From: Phoronis australis
Lineage: Eukaryota > Phoronida > Phoronidae
Length of the DNA: 64,000 bases
Direction: 5' to 3'
Assembly (NCBI GenBank): GCA_002633005.1
Contig: NMRA01000368.1
Location: 172,166-236,165, forward strand
Below, one piece after another: positions 24,001 through 33,000 of this stretch. The notes under the pieces are model-generated. The model did not search any database. It had not been told where the DNA came from and worked only from the letters and a program-made list of their open reading frames with translations. Every line of letters begins with the position of its first letter. The stretch's first letter is position 1. The position numbers and the translations under genes are program-made.

Positions 24001-27000
24001 ATGACTGTGAAATTGATCCGACTCTGTTCCTCCATTAAGTGTTGTGTGATTTCAGAGACTTGAGGGAACTGGCAGTTGCCTGAAAGCAGACCCCTGCAAG
24101 TTGGCTTGTCGGCCAGTATCTTTCATGTGCCGAACATATTGTATCGAGGAATAAGAAACTAAATGTTAAGGAATCACCACCCATCTTGTTCAACAAAATT
24201 AGACCAAGTAATTGTGTTGTCTAAATCAAAGTTCACTTCTTGAACAGTTACCTTTAGCTCATTTTAAATAAAGCAGCAGTATCGAGAGTACACTTACATG
24301 TATTTTCTTACCTGAGCTTGCCCCGTGCTACTAAAACTTTAACTGCTGGTTACTCATAAGAAAGTGAGTCTCGTATTTTTTGAGAGCCAAAATGATAAAT
24401 AGGCGGGCTTTTACAAAGGCTCGGTGCGACTGATTTCAAGGAAGTCTCAAAAGTATAGATAAGGAACTGGAAATTCTGCACGTGGTCATTAATTCGGACA
24501 AATACCATTGTTTTGAAAAAATTACATAATATATAGAAAAGTACTTTATGAGCTTTTGTGAAAGTTGAGTGTGAAATTATGCATTATTTTCACCATTTAT
24601 GTTACAGATTAGCGGTCAGAAAGGTGAAAAAGGTGACAAAGGCGATCGAGGTGTGTAGTTTAATTTAATTTATTACAGGTTCTTATAGCCAGTACCAATT
24701 ATGCTATTGCGTAGTGCTCATTCCAAATATTCCGCGTGGCCACAGTTTGTGTGTACGTCAACAATTCTAGGCCTTAGTTTCAGTAGCAGTCAAAACTTAG
24801 CGATAACATTTCTTATATGAACATATGCATAAACAACTGCTAGATGGTTCCACAACAGGGATTTATACAGGATTCCAAATTTTCCGAAAACATTGGCCAA
24901 ACACAAGTGTTGCTGCGAGCGTTGATGGCCCATCCCTCCTTGGTCGGCCATAGAACCATATAGTGGTGTATCCACGCCATGTAAAAGCTTACTACAGTGG
25001 AGTGAAAATAAACGAGTCATTGATAAAACACAGACTATTTGTTCATATTCAGTAACTTTAAAATGAAAGTCCCTACCAACGTGCTTGAAACAGTATGTGA
25101 GGAAACATTTGACTCAAAAAGAATGAAACGTTCATAGTACAGATGCTAATGTCCTCTAAATCCAAAAATTATAACTAGAGGTAATGATTTCAACAGTAAA
25201 GTCCTGTCTCCCACGTAGCAGACGGTCTGAATGAAGTGAGTAACGCGAGTTTGCATTTTTATCGTACATGGTTTTAACAATCGAGCCTATGTTTTCTCTC
25301 TATCACGTCTTGCATAGCATTCACAGTCAATACCCTTGTAATGTTTGTTAGAATTCGACGTCAAAAAATAAAAAAATTTGAAATGACCATTGATTTGAGT
25401 GACTGACAACCAGCCGATAATATCGATAAAGTGATCATCATTACAAGCAACTTTTTAAAACTTTTCCCGTCTTTAATTCTGGCTGTCCCCTTGAACCCAT
25501 CCAAAATAAACATACAAACCGATGTTGCACTGAAAACTACATTTATTACATCACCTTCAAATGTTAAAAGTCACAAACAAACAATCTAGGCCACTGGGTT
25601 GTGGCTGTATTGATGTAACATTATTCACCCTTGCTTTTTTATTTCATTTCCTGTTCATTAGCTTAATTATTGTTTTGAGAGTACTTTTCCATATAACTTC
25701 ACAATACATGTGTGACTTGGACGTTTCTTGTCTTTTTGTCAAGTTAAAGGTGCAGATTATTGATGTAATTATTACGTTGTTTAACTGACCCAAAATGTGA
25801 CATTGATTCAGAGCATTTTAAAGGTTGTCACACAACTGCGAGTAGCTGGAAAAGACAGCAGTGCGCTATAATTAGTATAAATTGCTGCCAGTGTTATTAA
25901 AAGGCACCAGATTATGCTGATATTTTTTCATGTTGACATTTTGCCTTCATGTATCATCACCTGAGCTTTAAAGTACTGATTTTTTTAATTTGGTTTCCAA
26001 GGATTGGCTGGCTTTGATGGTAGAAAAGGGGAACCAGGAGACAGAGTCGTGATTGAAGGCAACGGTTCTGTGTTGAAGGGAGAGAAGGGAGATCAGGTAA
26101 CTGTCCTGTTGGTTGTTGAATGGATAGATAGTGTCTGAACTTAAAAAGTGGTTGTAAATTTTTGATATAGACCATTAACCATTTTGAAATTCATTTCTAA
26201 TTGTCCGTTAGTCAAAATAGGTGGGGATTCTAGGCTTGGAAAGAACTTGAGAAACTGCTGTGTATCATATATTTCCCAAATTGCCATGTTGCTGTGGCGT
26301 TGTCCTTTCCTGAAATCAACAGTGAATGGGTGAAGCAAGGATCATTTTAGAAGAGTATACCTATGAGTCAGTCAATTGGCCCACTTGGCCTCAAGTGTAC
26401 CTGAATGTACCTCTCTTACACATTTGAAGCAGTCTCGGAAGTTGGACTAACATGTTAATGTTCGACATATGTCCGAAAATGGCAGGTGACTTGCAAGCTC
26501 TGTTTCCAGAGATAAGAAGGAGACCGTATATAGGCAAAATAAAGGTCATTTATTATGACAGATAAGGATAGGTTCTCAAGTATAACCTGGCCACAAATAT
26601 GTTACAATTTTTATTTCAATACTATGTAACAAAGACAGGTATGAACATTAATTCCACAATTTTTTTATTAATACTTGTCATCAAGTATTTGAAAAATTAC
26701 ACTTCCTTTACTTTGCTGAAATTATGTCATGGAAAATGAAAATCATTCTGGAAAACTCGAGGATATTATGAATAAAATAATGTGTTCAACCATGCATTCA
26801 AGTTACTAAATTTATTTTAAAAATCTGTGATAGTTTATTTGTTAATTTTTCTCCTCAGGGCATTCCTGGCGAGTCCATCCGTGGTCCACAAGGCCCACCT
26901 GGCCCCCCAGGACATACTTCCTATTTAGGGGATGGTAATGGAGGACTGGTAGGGCCGCCCGGACCCCCGGGTCCCCCAGGACTTCCTGGACCGGGATTTG

Positions 27001-30000
27001 GAAGTGCACTTGAAGCCACATCAGGGGTTTGTACTGCATAAGTTTAATGTTTCTTAATGTCGCCTGTCGTGGTCCAGTGATGTACAAAAGGCCAAGTAAT
27101 ACTATGCTCCTTCGTCTGATGTGGATTTATCATGTTGTCCAATTCAAATGACCTCCTTAACTCACCTCTCTGCATTTAATGTGGAAATGCCATACCTGTG
27201 TACAAGGCCTAAAGCAAATTTGGTTCCAGGACCTGTGCAAGAAACATTTTTTACTTATGTTAAGTCAATGATTTATCTCATCTTCCAAACTTTGAAACTT
27301 CCACATCCAGTGAGATAGTCAAATTTAAGACAACACGTAAGTAAACAAAATTTACAAGCCAAACTTAAGGTCTTTCTTGAAATGGCCTTGAGACAAATTG
27401 AAGTTTTATCTTAAAATTAACTGAAGTTTACAAATTGTCTTACTGAAGTCAGTTTTTGGAATGTTTCTCTACCTCTTTTCATTTTGAGACGTGCTCTGCA
27501 GACCAAAAATAACGTCCGCCTACATCAAGTTCAACCAATGTTTTGTATTTTTGCTTAAAGACACATAGGCAAGCTTAAAGTAAGGAAGGTTTTAAATGCC
27601 ACGATTTAGCAAGCACTGAATAAAAAAAACGTGCATCTTTTTTGCTTTTCTTGGGTGGATTTTCTTTTTAAAAGATTGAGTATTACTAACTAAAAAGGCC
27701 GCAACTTGATTTTCAAAAATGAAGTGACAAGAACTATTTTTTTTGGCCTAACATGGTTGTAAAGCATAATTGAGACTTCTGACTTGTGAAATTCCGGCAT
27801 AACATTGGGGTTTCTTTGGTCATGGATACTCATCCAGAACTATAAACCTTTTGTTACTGTGTGTTTATTTTCAAAGTCCAACTGATGTATACTGAGAAAT
27901 ACAGGGTTCTCCAAGAACTACGTTCGCTCATCTTACATGTCACATTCAAAAATCCTATTGCATGTGAGCGACACCTGTGATTTGCAACCATCAGCAAAAT
28001 TCTGAGCCAATTGACGGACTAGATACCCCCTTTCAGACAAAAATGATTAAAAAATTGTATTCGTGGAGCTGTGGAAATCTAGTGCCTTTGATCTAAGGGA
28101 TGTCGGTGTTCATCCTGGTACAATCTGAAAGTAATTATGTTCTCTTGTCCTGTGTTACAGGCGGTGGTCCTAAAGGATATGGAAGAGCTGATGAATATTG
28201 GGCACTCAATGCCCGCGGGAACGATAGCGTACCTTGTGACGGAGGAAGGGGTGTATGTGCGTGTCAAAATGGGCTGGCGGGAACTTCAGGTAACCGACAA
28301 ATATGTGAGGCAAGAATGCATGTATTTTTAAAAACATGAAATGAATAAGTGAAATAAAAGCTTGAGATCCACCAGGTGGCGCTTGCGAAACAATGGCCCT
28401 CTCAGAAGAGCCGCATTCGTGTTAGAGCTAGAGAGGGAGGAGAGGGGGGGAGGGGGTGAAGGAAGAGGGGAAGGGTATGTAATGCCCATTCAGATACAAA
28501 AAACAAATAACAAAATCACTGCACAGGTTGTACTAGGTGGCCTCTGAAAGGTAGAGAGGTAAGTTGTTGCGATTTCCACATTGTGTGCAGGCAACACGCG
28601 TCGAGATTTCGCCAGAATCGAAATCAAGTCTAGTCAAAAAGAGCTGGTCTCTGTTTTTTTGTATCAACATTTCATTGAAATTTGCTTTTGTGCAATTCAT
28701 TTTATAGTTTCTATGAACACATATACAGCCCAGAAAATTTTAATTGTTAAAATTCATGTGTGATATGGTTTAATACGTTACGAACTGAAAGAATCATACA
28801 AAAGGATCTGGAATTCCTTGCCTTGAGGACTGAATGTTAAGTGACATTCGTCATCGCAGTGACCATTTATGGAGCTCAGAATGACGAGGAATTTTCCGGA
28901 AAGTTTGTATTTGTGGAAATATCATTTTGTACTTACAATTGTATCGCAATGAGGGAACATTCCCAGTCATTTTTGCTACGAACGGAATTCAACGTCATGG
29001 CAAGATAACTGATTTTTCTAATTAATTTTGGGATGTACCATAGCATCATCATGCTCGGAACAAGTGTTCAGTGTACATCAATGTTTCATAACAATTTTAT
29101 TGTCAGTACTCATTAACAAGACAGTGTATTTTGTTTGCAGCTTGGGCGATTGTTTGAGCTACCATCTACCACATCACCAACTGTAAGTGAAATCAGCTGC
29201 ACTTAATGTTATGTAGGACCTCATAGACTAGTCTGTGTATTTGGCCAAATATCTAATACATATTAACTATAAATTTTAATGCATTTCAACTAAATATTTT
29301 GTGAAAGTAGAGCACCTGTAGAAATTAATTTTTGACCTTGTGCTAATCTGCCACTCAGTGGGTCACATGATCCTGTTGTTTATAGTAAAATTTATCAAAA
29401 ACAAAAGGTATATTCTTAGCAAAACGACGGTATCAGTAACAAAACCAAATTTCATTTGAAATGTAAATGTTCTAGACAATGTCTGAAAAACACTATAATA
29501 CATAATGTCATTTTCTTAGCCATTGTTTTGTTTTTGTAACTTCAGATTTTGTTTTTTCATCAGATTCTTGGAGATCCTGTTTTTGTTAGCCCTCAATTCA
29601 AAAGTAGAACAATTTGAAAATAATTGCTAACAATGTTTTGGAGAAATTTACATAAATCATAGTATTTGAAAGTTTCATTTCTGAGGTGTGACGTTCTGAA
29701 GTTAGCCAAATTTGGATATTTGTCTAGGGTCTTTCATAATCTCTACTTCTGTTCCGTTTTTGATTTCCTGTTATTTAAAGTGGCATGTTGCCATGTTAAG
29801 CAGATTAAAACATGAAAATCACAATTTAGTTTTTACTCTCATAATTTTCCTTACCGTGATATTAATCCATTTCTGTTACTAACAACATCGAAACCATTAG
29901 CTGCTGAAGAAGATGCTTCAGAGTTAATCAGGGTTGTCCAACCCAATATTGCAAATTTGAAAATGGTATGTGTACACAATAGCTGGGGAAGTGCCATCCA

Positions 30001-33000
30001 CTACATATTTACCATTAGAACAAGTTAATCCTGGAACGAGTCGTTTTTTGGGCTGTCTGGATGCTATTTAAAGTAGTGCAACTTGCCCCACTTGTGGCAA
30101 CTTACTCCACCTTATTGAGGTTGGGTAACTTGTTCTATGGTAAGCTGTGCCACTTCTAATCGCTGTAAGGCTGCAAACCTGGCACAAAGTGGAAGTAATT
30201 ATCAGCTATGCATTTACGCAGTTGCATACATGCGAGTCTTTTTTCGTGCCGTATTCCCATCAGCCATTCGTTGATTGCACAGCGATGTCTATCACGCTGG
30301 TAATTGGATCTTAAGGGGGTTTAGTTGCACTAGTGCAAGATGTACTAGGATGAGTCTGTGTGTGGACAAGACTTAATTCAGCAATGATTCATGATTTGAT
30401 GAGCATGGTTATGGTTTTAACCCCCAAAGGGCAACAGTTTTTTTGTATCCATCTGAACAGGGCAAAATGCTGCAATCAATAGCATCACCCAAACTGACAG
30501 AACTTGACTGTGAAGTTAAATGCTGTCCAATTGCCATGCCACTGCTATGTTGAGATGAGTTTCATATTTGAAATGATAGAAAGATAAATCTATTGTATTC
30601 ATGAATACTTATTTCCTTTTGAAGACACACCAATTTATTGAGGTTAACACTTCTTGACATAATAATCTTTTCTGTCAAAACTTGTGAGTTTGACCAAAAT
30701 TGTGAAAGAAAATGATTATTTTCAGTGTTCAAAACTGACCATTTTTACTATGATTCTGTTACTAGATTCTCTGTTCTGAGTTTTGATGTTTCCTTCCAGC
30801 TGCCAACACCTCCTGTTGTCGAACCACCCAAAGAGGTGGAGCTAGTGTCTGGTCCCATGATTCACCTTATAGCCGCCAACACGCCGCTGTCTGGTGACAT
30901 GAAAGGCATAGGTGGCGCCGACACAGTGTGCCACAGGCAGGCGCGTGCTGCACGAATGAGGGGAACATTCCGTGCCTTCCTGACAGCAAGAGTACAGGAC
31001 CTGGGGTCTGTGGTGCTGGATAAGAACGTTCCTGTTGTGAATAGAAAGGTAAGAGTGATGTAATCAGGGCTCAGGTGAGCTGAGGTGTTGAGTGTGTAAT
31101 CAACTAAAGAATTTAAATCGAAACAATAGTATCCTTGGGAGGATCTGGATTGCCTTATTTAGTTTCAGATATATTTTCTACGTTATTAATCAAATAAATT
31201 TTGGGAAGGAGACATTAGTATACAGTCATGAAAGATAATCAAGCTACTGTTTCCCTGTTAAAATATGCAGAACTCACTTACTAGGAGACGAGATTTAACA
31301 CAGGTGGTTGAACTTTTCCGCTGACTACAGCCAGGTTTTGTGGGTGACCTAAGATTCCCACCATGCATTTGTTGTTAAGTAGCAACTACATAGCAACGTC
31401 AGCATTATTGGCAAAAAAGTCTAATTGGCACTCATGGAAGATCAAGGAGTCAATTAAGATTTGCACTCAGCGCCGCTTTTGGACCATGACTTAAATGTCA
31501 ACTTACCTCTCATGTATGATCAGCAGCTACTTAACAACGAAAGCCAATCGTTGGCTGAAACGTTAGACCACCTGCATTACATCCTGTATCTCAGGAAGCG
31601 AGTTCTGAATATTTTTAACACGAGGTCAGGAGACAATGAACAGTCTATTTTATCACAAATGTGTCCCCCTCGTGATCGTGAAGGTTATTAATCCTACATA
31701 ACTTGCTGTTTGGTCCATTATTCTAATGAATTCCTGTAGCACTTAGTGGTCACAATCGGGAATTTCTTTGGAACTGGCTGTCATGATGGGGAATTCCTTT
31801 CGCACGATGCTGCGGCAGTTAAAGGTACTATAAAAGGTATTGGGGATGTTAATGCAATTATAATAGTTCAAGTTATTATATGTCAGAATATAGTCTGACA
31901 GTATTTTTAGTTGTATTGTTTTGTTTTGTTTTGTTATCCTGTTTGATTGGCATGACCCCTGAGTTAAGTACAGTGATGATGTAATTTGTTTACTACAAAA
32001 TAGTGTGGAACTTTCTAGAAGACTGAGGTCATAATAGTGATGATGTAATTTGTTTACTGCAGTATAGTGTGGAACTTTCTAGAAGACTCTAGCATGACAG
32101 TGATTAATGCAGTCAGGAATATTCTAGAGACTGGTACATGTTTGTAGAATGATTGGGTAGGTTCCAGAAAGTTCTGGTATGTGCTTGAATTGATGAAAAG
32201 TTCCAGAACAATGCATTAGGCTATAAATACACAAGCACGGGTTTGTGTTAGTCAGATTAAGTCAGTTGAGTCCAAGAAGATCAAGTCGGTAGATCAAGTG
32301 AGATCAAGCTAGTTCAAGAAAGTTTATCAGGAGAACTACAGTTGAGTTGCAGTGAAGAGAATCGGCAGTTACGGCGATAGTCAATAGAGAGCCAGCTATA
32401 GAGACAGCAGGTTATTGAATCAACGAGTGTAACAGTTGCTGGAAGTATCTCAGAAGTTCAATACAAGTCAAGGCTTCGCAGCACTGGCTGGAGCATAAAC
32501 AGACATTACGTCGGACGTTTTGTTTGCGTAGGCTTGTGAACATACGGTCGGAATTAATAAAGGATTAACTCGAACCAATCTTCAGTCAATCTTCGCACCG
32601 AAAGCTATTAGCACCGGTCTGTAACAACCTGCGCCCACCCACACACGGGGAAAAACGTGACATTATAAAAGCAGTGTTTCACAGTAAATGTATAATTTGT
32701 TTATCCTACTTAACACTTCTGCAGTTGGTTGGTAAATCAAACTCGAGCCATATTCAGCTCCATTTCAGGGACTGCAGTCTTTTTTAGACCTGGGCTTAAG
32801 GTTATGTTTAACACACCCTTGAAAGATTATAAAATTTAGCAAACTTCGGAACGCCATGTCTCAGAAATAGCTGATCAGATTCGTATGAGACTTTCAGAAA
32901 TCTTTCTGTATGCACTGTTCTCTAAAACTGCCAGAAATTGGTTTTAAAATTTTCCACTTTTCCATTGAGGGGATATCAAAAATAGGACTTTGATGATTTT

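Larger units (their letters stand above)
17774..24607 (+). other. Largest intron (6.8 kb), mostly a tandem pair of 1.9-kb units
   Basis: 17774-18900 and 22855-24055 are ordinary AT-rich intron. 18903-22854 is the tandem duplication described separately. 24056-24154 is a candidate cysteine-rich terminal exon followed by AATAAA. Confidence 0.7.
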
